In this document: positions 1 through 11,659 of the stretch, piece after piece | How positions within the stretch are numbered: position 1 is the first letter of the stretch | Layout: each line of letters begins with the position of its first letter | Assembly (NCBI GenBank): GCA_022749755.1 | Contig: CM040442.1 | Location: forward strand, 18,512,457-18,576,456 | Length of the DNA: 64,000 nucleotides | Origin: Azadirachta indica | Taxonomy: Eukaryota > Streptophyta > Magnoliopsida > Sapindales > Meliaceae | Direction of reading: 5' to 3' | Notes under the pieces: generated by a model | Told to the model about the DNA's origin: nothing | The model's input: only the letters and a program-made list of their open reading frames with translations | Database searches by the model: none | Made by a program: the position numbers and the translations under genes

Positions 1-892
1 AATTAGGCTTTACAAAACATCTTATTTATAAATGGTTTTTTATAAGAAATTTAGGTTTTATTATTTTTATATTTAGTTAATTTTATTGTAGAAATTAAAA
101 AAAAACTCAAAAGAAATAAATATTTTTAGATTTTATTATTTTTTATTTAATTTTATTGTAAAAACATAAAAAATAATAAGAAATAAAATTATTTAGATTT
201 TATTATTTTTATATCATTTTATTATTTTTATTTTTATTTGATTTTATTGTAAAAATTTTTAAAAAAATGAAAAGAAATAAACTTAATCATATTTCATTAT
301 CTATATTTATATTTGATTTTATTGTAAAATTTTAAAAAAATGAAAAAAAATAAATTTATTACATTATCAATTTAATTTTTATTCTTAGTAATTTTTTAAT
401 TTGAAATTACTTTTTATTAAATAATTTTATTGTAAATATTTGTTTGAGTTTTTTAGAATTGATATTTATTTAATTTATTTCCAAATATTATATTTGAATT
501 GATATTTATTCTCAAAAAAATATTTAGAATAAAATTATTAATAGAAAGTAATTGCAAATTAAAAAATTAGTAAGAATAAAAAAACTAAAGTGATGGCATA
601 ATAAATTTATTTCTTTTCATTTTTTTTAAATTTTTACAATAAAATCAAATAAAAGTAAAAATAGTAAAATGTTATAAAAAATAATAAAATCTAAATAATT
701 TTATTTCTTTTTATTTTTTATATTTTTACAATAAAATTAAATAAAAATAAAAATAATAAAATTTAAACAAGTTTATTTCTTTGAGTTTTTTTTTTCAATT
801 TATACAATAAAATTAAGTAAAAATAAAAATAATAAAACCCAAATTTCTTATTAAAAACCATTTATAAATAAGATGTTTTGTAAAGCCTAATT
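1..892. repeat. Near-perfect ~890-bp inverted repeat
   Basis: The first ~52 bases (aattaggctttacaaaacat and onward) recur as their reverse complement at about 841-892, ending in cttaca-type complement at taaagcctaatt. The correspondence continues inward through AT-rich sequence towards a centre near 450. A transcript across it could form a hairpin several hundred base pairs long. Confidence 0.75.
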
Positions 893-1202
893 ATGATAAT
901 TTTTTTAAATTTTTATAATCTTAAAACATACTGTTTAATAATTATTTGTTAAAATAAAAAATAAAAGTAAAAATAAAAGCAATTATAGTCTTAATAAAAA
1001 GAAATTTATTTTTTTATATCGTTTGCGCTAGTTTAGGCCCAAAACAAACTTAATTTAGTTTAAGGGCAAATGTGTCAAACAAAAAATGTACTAAGAGTTA
1101 ATAGACATATTATGATGGCAAGGACTAAAAGTGTAATTTTGAAACATTAGGAATGTCAGTGGTAATATTAAAATCTATCAAGTACGAAATTGATATTTTC
1201 CC
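1..1202. mobile_element. Long foldback Mutator-like MITE, left end outside window
   Basis: Bases 1-892 fold back on themselves, and 893-1202 continues the right arm outward. Read on the - strand from 1202 inward, the sequence matches the complete short element at 30331-30829, including its terminal motif: the end at about 1180-1202 resembles the 23-bp terminal repeat of that element. The short copy has a perfect 9-bp target duplication, which is typical of Mutator-like elements, so I assign this copy to the same group. Its left outer arm would lie upstream of the window. No transposase ORF is visible, so it would be non-autonomous. Confidence 0.6.
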
Positions 1203-1634
1203 TTTTCTTGAGAAGATGTACGGCCTAGATGGTTCCATGACACCATTTACTAACGCCAATCGTACGTTGAAAGGAAGACAAAATGGATCAATGGTATGAA
1301 GACACATGGCAAGGCAATGAGAGGTCTAAAATGTAGCAATGTTTGCCGCATTTACACATGTTAATAGCCAGCGCAAAATTCAAAACATCAAGCAGGCACA
1401 TTTCGCGCTGTGCATGCTTCATTTGAACTTCAAAGGTCACTATCGTATTTAGTGTTCAACTGCCAATTGAAGTCCGATTCTCATCAGTGGTAAAGGGGCT
1501 TAATGTTCAAAAGAGCAGCATGTATAGTTGCTCAGAGGGCTTTGCGGGTGATATTCAGCTTAGTGTTTTGCTCGACCCAATGTTCTTTAGGTTAGACCAA
1601 TGAGTTACTTAGGTGCAAAAGAAGATCATTTCAG
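1203..1634. other. Unassigned intergenic sequence
   Basis: This stretch is less AT-rich than its surroundings. I see no ORF of useful length, no repeat partner elsewhere in the window and no recognisable RNA gene. It may be decayed internal sequence of the retroelement whose 3' end follows. Confidence 0.4.
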
Positions 1635-2141
1635 ATTGGCAAGTTATCCTTAAATGAAGTTTCCAGTGAAAGTGCTAGTTTCACTGAAAATTAGGGGCTT
1701 GATGTTTGGGAGAATGGCCTGAGGTCTAAAGGATTAATAGGCCACATGCCAACAGGCTCAAATATCTATTCAGTTAGGATAGGGATATGTTTAGTTTAGC
1801 TGAAGACAAGGCTTGGTCAGATCATGTCTAGCCAGAAGGATTCAACTAGTTCAACAAAACCTTTGTTCATCAAGATCCTTATCAACATAAGAAACCAACT
1901 TGAATTTGTAATTTTAATTCGAAATGTATTGAAACTCTACTAGAGAAAACTTCGATTACTATTTGGACAAGGAACCGAGAGTGTATATATATATATATAC
2001 ATATATGTATCATGCCCTATTTATGTAGATTCATTCATGTTATTCTCTCAATTTAGCAACAAAATTTTCTTTTAGCAAAAGACAAAGAGAGAGCTCAAAT
2101 TTCACTATAAAATATTGGAGCTATAAATTTTGATATCAACA
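1635..2141 (+). mobile_element. 3' end of a Tat-type Gypsy element (PPT plus LTR)
   Basis: Positions 1635-1702 match the 3' internal end of the element at 9195-15970 (shared phrase ttatccttaaatgaagttt, then a purine-rich tract aaaattaggggcttga). From TG at 1703 to CA at 2141 the sequence aligns with both LTRs of that element (439 bp against 441 and 456 bp). No upstream LTR or coding sequence of this copy is in the window, so it is a truncated relative rather than a clean solo LTR. It carries a short (TA)n run near 1984-2000. Confidence 0.75.
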
Positions 2142-2844
2142 ATAATCATATTATGTGAAAAACCTAATTGATTAAATTTTTAATTATATGTATAAAATAA
2201 CTTGAAAAGGTTTTCTTTAGATTTAGAATTTTTTTTATATATATAATTAAGAATTTAAGATTTTAAAAAAATATAATCATATTAGTTAAAGGATCTAATT
2301 GATTAAATCAAAAAATTATAAACCTTTTTAAAGGACTTGATTGACTAAAATAAAAAATCTGTAAAACTTATATAATTATTTATTAAATAATATAGATATA
2401 ATTGTAATTTACTAAAACAAATTTCAAATTATTTTCGGGGATCAAAGAGCGCTATCCCCATCCTTAATCTACTTTCAAATGGAGATGTAAAAAATTCCCT
2501 GAACTTGCTCCCAGATTTTTCAAAATATTTTTTTCCTATCCCCAACTCAAATAGGTCGAGCCAATCCGCGAAAAATTTTACTATCAATAAATAGTAGGGA
2601 TTAATTTGTTAAAATTGAACAAATTATGTACTGATTTGATACTTCTTTAAAGTTGAGGGACTAAAGTATTATTACACCATTTGAGCTTTTAGGGATAAAT
2701 TTGTAATTACATAAATTTCTGTTAAATGACACCTTTTGACAATAGGGGAGGTTAGTGTTAATGTTTGGAAAGATACTTTTTAGTTAATATTATGCCAAAG
2801 CTTAGGGGCGGTATGTGATATAAAGTTTTAAATTTTTCTTTTTT

Positions 2845-2873
2845 TTGACCGTTAGGCCTAATTCCCTATAAAT
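2845..2873 (+). promoter_or_regulatory. TATA box with upstream W-box, unit copy 1
   Basis: TTGACC at 2845-2850 matches the W-box core bound by WRKY factors. TATAAAT follows at 2867-2873. The block is conserved in copy 3 (TTGACC 47739-47744, TATAAAT 47761-47767). A pyrimidine-rich stretch suitable for transcription start lies about 30 bases downstream. Function is inferred from motif and conservation only. Confidence 0.45.
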
Positions 2874-2894
2874 TGACGTTGCTTTCCAATCTTC

Positions 2895-2966
2895 ATCACT
2901 TCGCTTTCTTTTGTCCGGAGACGCGGATATTTGAATTTTCTTGTTAATCTACCCTCGGGCGAAGAG
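2895..2966 (+). ncRNA. Putative non-coding first exon of unit copy 1
   Basis: The segment between the expected start (about 30 nt after TATAAAT) and the splice-donor-like gag|gtaaataaaag at 2966/2967 is conserved in copies 2 and 3, where the donor sits at 35650 and 47861. It contains no conserved ORF. The 5' end is an estimate from TATA spacing, and no transcript evidence is available here. Confidence 0.25.
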
Positions 2967-3929
2967 GTAAATAAAAGTTATGCTTTTGGATTTTGCATGT
3001 TTACTATTTGAATCTCATGTCTCTTCAAATTGTTCTTTTTCTTAATATTTTCGTTTGCATTATCATGATAATATTGTTGTTTCTTCTCAAATAATCTCAT
3101 CTTTTATGGGAAAATGGTAACATTCATTTTTAATTTTTTAATTTTGTAATCTCCGTTTCATGGCAACAGTGAGGAGTTCATTTTCCTTTTTCTTGGAATT
3201 TTGTAATTCTAATTTATTTTGAAGCCCATTTCTCGCTTTTCTTGAATTTTTTTTTACATTTAATTATTTTTTGAAATCAATTTCTCGCTGAGATAATTTT
3301 GTCGGATTTTCTGGGTTTCTTTTGATTGAGTGCTGATATTGATGAATTTGACGAAACTCTTCTTTATGGGAAACTCGTAAAAGTGGTTTCTTTCTTTGCT
3401 CTTTGTTCTCTTTTTATTTGTTTGATTTTGAGATAATTTTGTTGAATTTTCTGGGTTTTATTATGATTGAAAAGAAGAGTAATTTCCTCTTTGTGGGAAA
3501 CTGGAAAAAATGAAGAATTTCTCTCATTCTTTTTTTAATTTTTATTTGTTTGAAATCAGTTTCTCGTTGAGATAATTTTGTTGAATTTTCTGGTTTTACT
3601 ATGATTTAGATGAAGAGTAACTGGCAAATTGAAGTACTTTTTTGTTCAATTTTCTGAGTTTTGCTTTCATTACTTGTTTGATTTATAAGTTGTTGTGTGA
3701 TAAATTGGGCAAAACAAAATACTTTGTTTGATTGAGCAATTCCGTTGAGGTACTTTTTGTTCAATTTTCTGAGTTTTGTTTTCAATACTTGTTTGATTGA
3801 TAAGCTGTTGTGTGATAAATTAGGAAAAACAAAAAAAAATTGTTACTGTGTTGAAACTGTTTTATGAGAAATGGGGAAGAGCTTTTGTTTTAGTTATGTA
3901 GTTTTTGTTTATTTCAGACCCGTGAACAA

Positions 3930-6900
3930 ATTTGCTGGTTGTTGCTAACATCAAATATGTTAACTGTAGCTATTTTTGTAATTTCTACCGTTTTTTATGG
4001 TTCTGATTTAAATGCATTCTGAATTGTAAACATCATATGTGAAATATTTTGTGCCCTTTTCCGCCATGTCCTGCCTTGCAGGGTTTCGTTTACAGTGCGA
4101 TCAGTTATTAGGTAACAGGGTTGCACTATGTTTTCTTATTAGGTTATATATGTTCATACTTTTTGTTTTTTCTGTCAGTATTAATGAAATTGAAACGTGG
4201 ACCTAGAATTGCTTGGTAATTTTATATTTATATTGTTCATAGTAGTCAATATCGTGTTTGGTTTGAGTCAGTGATATTCTAATCTCTTTGTTGCGTAGTG
4301 TATGGGAAATTCCCTTATTCTCTTGTTCTGTCAACTTTGCTTTGTAGAATTCATAACGTGTAATTGAATTTGATGTTCTGCTTCTCATCTTCAAGGTTTT
4401 ATGGAACAGAATAGAGAGCAAAGGCCTCCATAAGAAAATTTAGTGCAATGATTATTAAAACCTGTTGAGTTCACTATGCATCTTTTCCTTTTTCCTTTTT
4501 ATGGCGAAAGATTCAATATGAATCCCAACTTCTAGTTCTGATCCCAGCTGTAACTGTTCACTAGTTACAGTTTTTTGGTTCAGATTACATGAGATAATAT
4601 CTTGGATAATTATGATGCTTTCTGTTCCAGAATTGTTAATGGTCATATCAGGATTTTTCGGCTTGGTTATAGAAACTCTAATGAGCAATAATTGGTCGTG
4701 TATGATGCATGCAATTTTTGACTTCAAGTCCAAGAGTTACATATAATTGTCACCGATTTTAATTTATCTAATCTACTGCTGTTATCTCTTATAGTTTAAT
4801 ATATAGCCTGTGGATTGGATGATACATATATCTGAAGTTTCATTTGTTGTGCAGGTCTGTGATAATCATAGCAAATAGATTATACTTACCTACTATGAAT
4901 ATCATATAATTATTGCTTATTGATTTTGAGTTATCTAATATAGCCTGGTGGATTTGATGATTGCATTCTCAAGAGTGGTAGTTTAGATGTTATAGTGAAG
5001 TTCCCTGTGCTGTCCAAGTCCTTGATAATCATAGTTATAAAAGAATGTTTTTTCTTTCTCCCATGTCCTTTTAGTAATATTTATGGGAACTTAAGCAACA
5101 TAAATATATTGCATTTACATTACATACACACGTGTACTCTGCTGTGATGGATTGTGCCCACAAGTGGTTGTTGTGTTTAACTTCTTTGGGCATATTTTCT
5201 GTAACTAGTAGAAAGTTTGGAAATCTGATAACTGCTTTTATTGCTTTCCGCATTATATTTATGTGTAAGTAAATTGTGTTAGGATTGGATTATTCATGCA
5301 AGTCCTTTAGCTTTAGCTTCTTCAGACATGTTCTCTGTGATTTTGGAAATCTGATGTTGCTACTATGATTTGTGGGCCTTTCCAGTATGTAATTTATATT
5401 TGTCTTTTCTTTTCTTGCTACGAGTAGCTTTGTGCTTTATCGTTTCTTTTCTACTTAATTTCCTGTTGTTTCTGTAACTTCTCAGGCATGCATGCTGTTT
5501 GTAACTAGTGAACAATTGCAAAATCTGAAGTACTCTATCGTAGTGTCAGTCTCTGTAATTGTGTGTAATGGGGTGTTTTACTCCTTTACACATTTATATT
5601 TCTACTACTATATACAGGATCTTCGTCTTTCTTAAAAAAGGGGGTGAGGACCCTTCAAGCTGCAAGAATTGTGTTCACTTCACTGAAACCTATATGTATA
5701 GTCGTAATATCATCATCCAATTAGGTTAGCACAAATTGGTTCACCTTTTGTCACAACTTTTTGGCTAAGTTAACTCTTCTAGGATGATATTTGGCTTGTA
5801 TTTTCTTAATATGTTTGTTCCTGGTTGCCAAGCTATTGCATTTGAAAATGGGTATCAAGCTAGTAGTTGAAAAATGTTTGTGATTTAGAAGTCAAAAAAT
5901 GTGAAGGGCATTCATTATTATTTATCCCTAGCTTGCAGTTTAAAAATGTTGTGATTGGTTGCCAAAGAATTCCCCAGTTCATAGTGTGAAAAATGGGGTA
6001 TAAGAGCTGATGGTTGTAAAATGTGAAGCACATTTACCCTTTGGCTTGTGTTTTTGAAAAATGTTTGTGATTGGTTGTGAAGCGATTGCCTAGCTCATCA
6101 TGTGAAAATGAGGGCACAAAGTGAGTACTTGAAAAATGTGAAGTGCATTCATAATTGTATCTATTTAACTTTGGCTTGTTTCTTAACATATTGTGTTAGA
6201 TTTGGCTGCCCCCTAAAATTTGTGTTGCTCTAAGATGATGTTTATAGAAATCCTGTATATCACAAGAAATGTTAGAAGAGTGTTTTTAGTCAAACTCGTT
6301 CTTACTCTTCCTTTGGTTGACCTTTCCCGGCATGTCCTGCCTTGCAGGATTTGGTTTACAGTACTACCGATTATTAGGTAACAGCATTTGGACTATGTTC
6401 ATACTTTTTGTTTTCTCTGCCAGTGTTAATGAATTTTCAGTACTTTGTGTAATTGTTTTAATCTGGACTTAGAATTGCTTGTGTTTGGTTTCAACCGGTG
6501 ATATTCTTCGACTCTATTGTGTAGTGTATGGGGAATTCTCTTTTTCTAACGGACATTTTAATGTGGTGGGGATTGTTCTTTAGTTTTATTGTTAGGGATG
6601 TTCTTTGATGTTTCCAACTGAGATAAGTGTAGATGATGCTGACTGAGTTTATGGTAGTTTACTTACTTGCCTTTTGGACCCAAGACTGGGTTCAGGTTCC
6701 ATAAGATAATTATGATGCTTCTTGTTTTAAAATCCTGAATATACATATACTACTTGTATCGGGGATTTTTTCTGCTTGGGTAGAGAAACAAACTCTAACC
6801 AGCGAGATAATTGGTTGTGCATAATGCGTGCAATTTTTGACTTCTGATCATCAGTGTACTTGTTATTGATTTTGAGTCTCTTATAGTTAGTTTTAGTGTA

Positions 6901-7160
6901 GCCTGGTGGATTTTGACAAACTACTTGCATTGTCATGAGTGTTTTCTTTTATGTTTATGGGGATTTTAACCGAATAGCTGGGATACGATGGATTGTGCTT
7001 GTAAGTAAGTGCTTCTTGTGTTGTGTTCAACTTCTCTTCAGGCAGCAGGCACATTTTCTGCAAGTAGCGAACAGTTTGGAAATCTGATGTTTCTGTGTGT
7101 AATTTATATCTGTTATTGGGTTCTGCTTTTTAACTTCTAATTTGGAGGTCTTCTCTGCGA
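3930..7160 (+). repeat. Internally repeated modules within unit copy 1
   Basis: The module tgtcctgccttgcagg plus a flank ending in attattaggtaacag occurs at 4067-4120 and again at 6333-6386. A second module around atagcctggtggatttgatg occurs near 4803, 4941 and 6897. Copy 3 shows the same arrangement (48723 and 51004; 49484, 49651 and 51668). The internal duplication therefore predates, or was copied with, the triplication. Confidence 0.65.
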
Positions 7161-7389
7161 TGTATTTATATGTGTCTTTTTTCTTTTCTTTGTTTACTTA
7201 TTACAGCTTTTTGTGCTTTTGATCTTCTACTGGTTACTCCCGTGGGTGATTTTGATTTATCTATCTGGGTGGGTGATTTTGATTTATGTTTTCTGGATTT
7301 GAATTTAGTGGGTAAGCATTTCTTCGTTTTTTTTTTTCTGGGCATATCCTTGAAAAAACAACGTACCAATCCATCTTCCCGCAGCAGCA

Positions 7390-7390
7390 A

Positions 7391-7434
<44 letters not shown>
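7390..7434 (+). repeat. (AAT)n microsatellite
   Basis: About 15 uninterrupted AAT units follow gcagcagca. The equivalent position in copy 3 (about 52250-52300) has only scattered ATA/AAT units, so the array grew in copy 1 or shrank in copy 3. Overlapping ORFs here that encode poly-Ile or poly-Leu are artefacts of the array. Confidence 0.95.
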
Positions 7435-7436
<2 letters not shown>

Positions 7437-7639
7437 TAAAAAGTAACTCTTTAAAATGTTGGATAACAATATAATATTTCAATTCTTGATTTTCGAAATT
7501 TACCATCTGACTTTCCATTTCGCGTAGCAAAATTAAGAATAATTTTTTATCATATTTTTCAAAATCATAGACGACTATTAATTATAACAAATTTTTTCTT
7601 TTCTATCTTTTTACAAATTGGCTAATTTAATTATGATTT

Positions 7640-9194
7640 AGTTCAAACTCTTCTATAATTTTGATAATCTTTGAGAAAATAATTACCATTAACAATAATT
7701 TAGCTGGCTTAACGTGTATAATTTTGATTAAACAACGGGTTAAATACTTAAAGCGTCATTTTCACATTAGAAATTAAGTATAAAATATTTAAAAATAAAA
7801 ATTTTAATATAAAAATAGATAATTTTGATATTTGTAATAACATTAGGTATGTTGTGATATAAAAATATTGATTTAAAAATGAGCCGTTATACAAAAACAT
7901 ATATAAGTTTAAATTATAAAAAATCAATTACAAAAAATTTAATTATTATGCAAAATTTGTAAGTTATAATTTATTGTAAAAAAGTTAAAAAATAAATTAA
8001 ATTTTATTAACAAAAATCAATATTAGTATAAAAATGAATCCAACATCAAATATATAAAAATTTAATTGCTTATGTGTAAGTTAACATCAAACTTAAAAAA
8101 AAAAAAATTCAACTAATGTAAAAATAAACAATTTACAATATTACATGATAAAAATTATATCATATTATTATTATTATTATTATATTTGTAAAAAATGATG
8201 AAAATATTATTAGAACAACTTTTAAATCAACCTTACATTTTTATAAATCTTAACAAAAATAACAAAAACATTCGTAATATTTTCTAAAATAAACAAAATC
8301 ATGAAAATGAACATTAGTATGTAAGAAGCTAATTAACGTCAATATCATGTTTTAATATTATAGTAAATTTTTGTTAATAGTCTAATATTGTACTTGTAAA
8401 TTTTGTCATAAACAATTATCAATTTTATAAACTTAAACATAAAATATTATATTTACAAAGAAATTAAAAAAAGCTATCGTAAAAGATTAAAAGTTGTGAA
8501 TCAATGTTGCACTTATAATATTAAATTATTATATAAAAAATTTATAAAAATGTTGCATAATGTTATAAAAATAGCAAAAAAGTAAAAATAAATACTAATT
8601 TTATAAATCCCTAACAAGTTATTATTGGCACAATGATAACAACAAAGTTGAAACATATAAATATAACATAAAAATTTAATCATATTATATTTTTAAATCT
8701 TTATATAAAATAATGTAAAGATTAAAATTTTCTTATTAAACTACATATTTTTTAATTATCAATCCTGTTAAATTTAATTATTGTAGTTAATTATGTCTAG
8801 TTTTATTTTTAAAGAGGCATAATAATTGAACTAATATATTAGAATTTTTATCTCAATATCATAAAATTTTTTTTATTGACTTCTTGTTAAAAAAAAATTT
8901 CACAATTTCAAAAATAATAGATATATGTATAAAAATGACAAAATTTTTTGGTAATGATTGATTTACATATAAGTTAATATCAAACTAATTATTGTCAATA
9001 ATGTTTAACATATAGATATATAACATAAAAATTCCAAAGTACGTAAATTTTTCCATAAAAAATTAAATTATAATATAAAAAAAACTTATATATGTAAATC
9101 TTAACAACAATAACTAAAATTGTAATGTAAGTATATAATATAATATTTTCTAAAATAAAATTAAAAATAATAAATCAAAAGCATGAAAATGATG
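7640..9194. repeat. AT-rich tandem repeat, ~0.88-kb period (left part)
   Basis: The phrase catgaaaatga recurs at about 8302 and 9182 (spacing about 880). Shared landmarks include attaaactacatatttttta and tgtctagtttta, which also appear in 15971-17220. Similar AT-rich tails follow the other two copies of the triplicated unit (36580-37300 and 52700-53350). No gene is seen in this stretch. Confidence 0.55.
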
Positions 9195-9635
9195 TGTGTG
9201 GGAGAATGGCTTAAGGCCTAAGAGATTAATGGGTCACATGCTAGCAAGGCCGAATATCTGTTAGTCTAGATGAGACCTGCTCAGATCAACCGAGGGCAAA
9301 TCTTAGTTAGATCATGTTTGGTCAAGAGGGTTCAGCTAACGTTGTTTAAGGAAACTGTAGCCCATTAGGATTCTTATGAAAATGGGAAACCAACTGGAGT
9401 TCGTAATTCTAATTTGAAACATATTAGAATTCTTTTAAGATCCACTTTGAATATTATTAGGATAAGGAAACCAACAAGTTATATATATGTCATGCCTTAT
9501 TCATGTAAGGAATTCATGTTATTATTTTGATCTAGCAATAAAACTGACTTTTGAGTAAAATAAAAAAAAAAAGAGGCAAAGATCAAGTTCAATATTTACT
9601 GAGTGATATCGAAGCCACAAATTTCAATATTAACA
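9195..9635 (+). repeat. 5' LTR of the Tat-type element
   Basis: It starts TGTGTGGGAGAATGGC and ends ATTAACA, and aligns over its length with the LTRs at 15515-15970 and 1703-2141. Divergence from the 3' LTR is readily visible, which suggests an old insertion. Confidence 0.85.
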
Positions 9636-9637
9636 AT

Positions 9638-9655
9638 TGGCACCTTTTGTGGGAA
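9638..9655 (+). other. Primer-binding-site-like sequence
   Basis: TGGCACCTTTTGTGGGAA begins two bases after the 5' LTR. It resembles the TGGCGCC-type primer sites common in plant Gypsy elements rather than the initiator-Met TGGTATCAGAGC type. It is degenerate, so I do not assign a tRNA. Confidence 0.5.
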
Positions 9656-9671
9656 TTACAAGCGAAAAGCT

Positions 9672-11550
9672 ATGGCAGTAATTAAGGAACAATTGGTACT
9701 GAGAAGGCCTTAAGTCAAAAGGATTCAAGAAGAAGATTCATTAGACTCCAATAGCCCACCACACTTGTTGCAACAATTTCAGGGGCAAATAGGGATACAC
9801 GATGGAGATGCAGACACAATTCAACTTGCGCAGAAATTGTGAGAAAGTGAGCGAAAGTATTTGGAGAAAGATAAGTAAGTGAAGGCCCTAGAGAACAAGA
9901 CAGGAATAATGGAAAAAGAAATCCAAAGTCTTAAGAACATGATTCGAGAGAGGGTGATCGGTAGACAGATCCCAAAGAAGTTGAGGGCCTTAGAGAATGA
10001 AGAAAGTGTTACTTTGTCACAAGTTCATCTTAAGGAACTACCTTTAACTAGAAAACCAAGGAGTAGGCTATGGGAACAAAATAATCATAATAAAAAGAAG
10101 TACGTACCTACTCTAGAGGAAGGGACCCTAGATTAAGAATGAATATATGGAGGCCACGATAGAAGAATTCCTTTACGGGTTCAGGAGAAGCATAAGCAGA
10201 GGCTAGCCGTCGACCAATGCAAACTGAATTAGGGCAAAAGGAGACTTGAACACAATATGAGTTCAGTGGATATGAGAACCTACTTGAAATTAGAAGTGTA
10301 GGACGAATAAAGAGAATATTACCATAGAGAAAATCTCGAACCCAGCTAAAGTCACGGCTGATTAGGTGGTGAGTAGAAAGGAAAAGGAAGAAAAGATTCA
10401 AAAACTTATCGAAGATTTACTGGTGCAAAAAGAAAAAATTCGATAGCAAGATGGAAATTCACTAGAAGGATTGGCGCTTTCACTAAAGTCACCCTTTTTG
10501 AAAGAAATACAAGATTTGATCTATTGTAAAAAATTCAAAATGCCTCAAATCCCACCGTACATGGGAGAAATGGACCTAACGTTGCACATCAACCTCTTCA
10601 GAGAGATGATGATGATTTAAACTTTAATAGAGTTATAAATGTGCCGTCCATTATCCCTAATCTTGGAAGGGCAAGCAAGGTGATGGTATTAAAAATTTGA
10701 GGCCAAGAAGCATGAGAAGCTTGGATCAGCTTTGCAAACAGTTTGTTAATGAGTTCAGGAGAGCAGTAACCACAACAAATGAATCCCAATTTGTTATTGT
10801 TGTTAAAGTAAGGAAGTGACGAAACTTTAAAAAGCTTCATAAAGAAATACCATCAAGAGGTCATAGAAGCTGGGGTTTTTTCTCATCTCTTCATATTGGA
10901 AGGATTGAAAAAAGGACTACGAATGGATAGGGGTGGTTCGCCATACACAAGCGAACTATGATCATGTATGAGTAAGCTCGAAAGGAGATCTTCAAAGAAA
11001 TCGAGATTAAACACCAGACAAAAGAAGAAGGGAAGATGTTAAAAGGATTCGAAAACAAGGGGTAGAGATTAAGGCCCGATGATAGAAGAAATAGGAGAGA
11101 TACCCAAAGACTCGATCCTAGGCTCGTTCAAAGAAGGGATGAAGATTTCTAACCTCTATGATATGATGATAAACTTGAATAGAGACCAAGCCATGGATTC
11201 CAACCCCCGAAATATGAAGGAAGAGCAGAATAACCAAGGGAATTACCCCCTCTACTTAGCGAAAGAGTTACAAGAGTTACTATGGTGCAAAATAAGAGGA
11301 AGTTTATTGAATTGAGTACACCCTTGTCAGTAATTTACAAGAAAATCAAAGATTTAGGTCTATTACTTGAACCATGCCCCTAAGGTCTGCGTCAAGTGTT
11401 CACGATAAGGAAAGAAGATGTGTGTTCCATCAAGACCATGGGTGTACTACTGATCAGTGTCTGGACCTAAGGGAGCAGGTAAAAATCCTAGTATGGAATA
11501 ATTATCTTGACCGATATAAAGCTAGAGCTCAAGAAATTGGAGAACGCCCC
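9672..11550 (+). pseudogene. gag of the Tat-type element, degenerate
   Basis: The region opens with an ATG at 9672. Pieces of a Gypsy capsid protein are legible in shifting frames: a central block near 10530-10800 (pattern FKMP.IP.Y.G..D...HIN, then gag-like sequence up to about 10780), and at 11410-11510 a Cys/His-containing block (CVFHQDHGCTTDQC and following) that in this lineage marks the region after the nucleocapsid. Multiple stops (for example before 9879 and after 10136) rule out a functional protein. Confidence 0.65.
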
Positions 11551-11659
11551 AAACACAACAGAATAGAATTGGAAGACTTAATCTATAAAAGCATTATGAT
11601 TTCAAGAGGACCAACATTGGTAGAAAATTCCAATAATGCTAGGAAGAATTATTCAAGAT

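Larger units (their letters stand above)
2240..7640 (+). repeat. Triplicated non-coding unit, copy 1
   Basis: This ~5.4-kb block is homologous, in the same orientation, to 34935-37300 (copy 2, shortened) and 47155-53350 (copy 3). Homology starts around the phrase ggacctaattgattaaatta and runs past the phrase gactttccattt near 7510. It contains a TATA-type promoter candidate, a first-exon/5' splice site candidate at 2966/2967, several 3' splice-like motifs (tttatttcag near 3918, tgccttgcag ending 4081, tgttgtgcag near 4855), and internal repetition of its own modules. No ORF longer than about 90 codons occurs, and none is shared convincingly among copies. It could be a non-coding transcript gene, a decayed gene family, or a non-autonomous mobile unit; I cannot tell which. 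Confidence 0.75.

Noticed and set aside
1490..1520. Second purine tract plus TG (aaggggcttaatgttc) that might start another LTR
   Set aside because: The sequence after it does not align with the LTRs at 1703, 9195 or 15515; only the short tract matches.
6620..6650. Possible box C/D snoRNA (agatgatg then ctga nearby)
   Set aside because: The C-like and D-like boxes are only a few bases apart, with no room for a guide segment, and no terminal stem is visible.
7166..7530. Overlapping ORFs with poly-Ile and poly-Leu stretches on both strands
   Set aside because: The stretches come directly from the (AAT)n microsatellite at 7390-7434, and the frames are not conserved in unit copy 3.
10598..10840. 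- strand ORF of 80 codons
   Set aside because: Antisense to gag of the Tat-type element, with no independent support.
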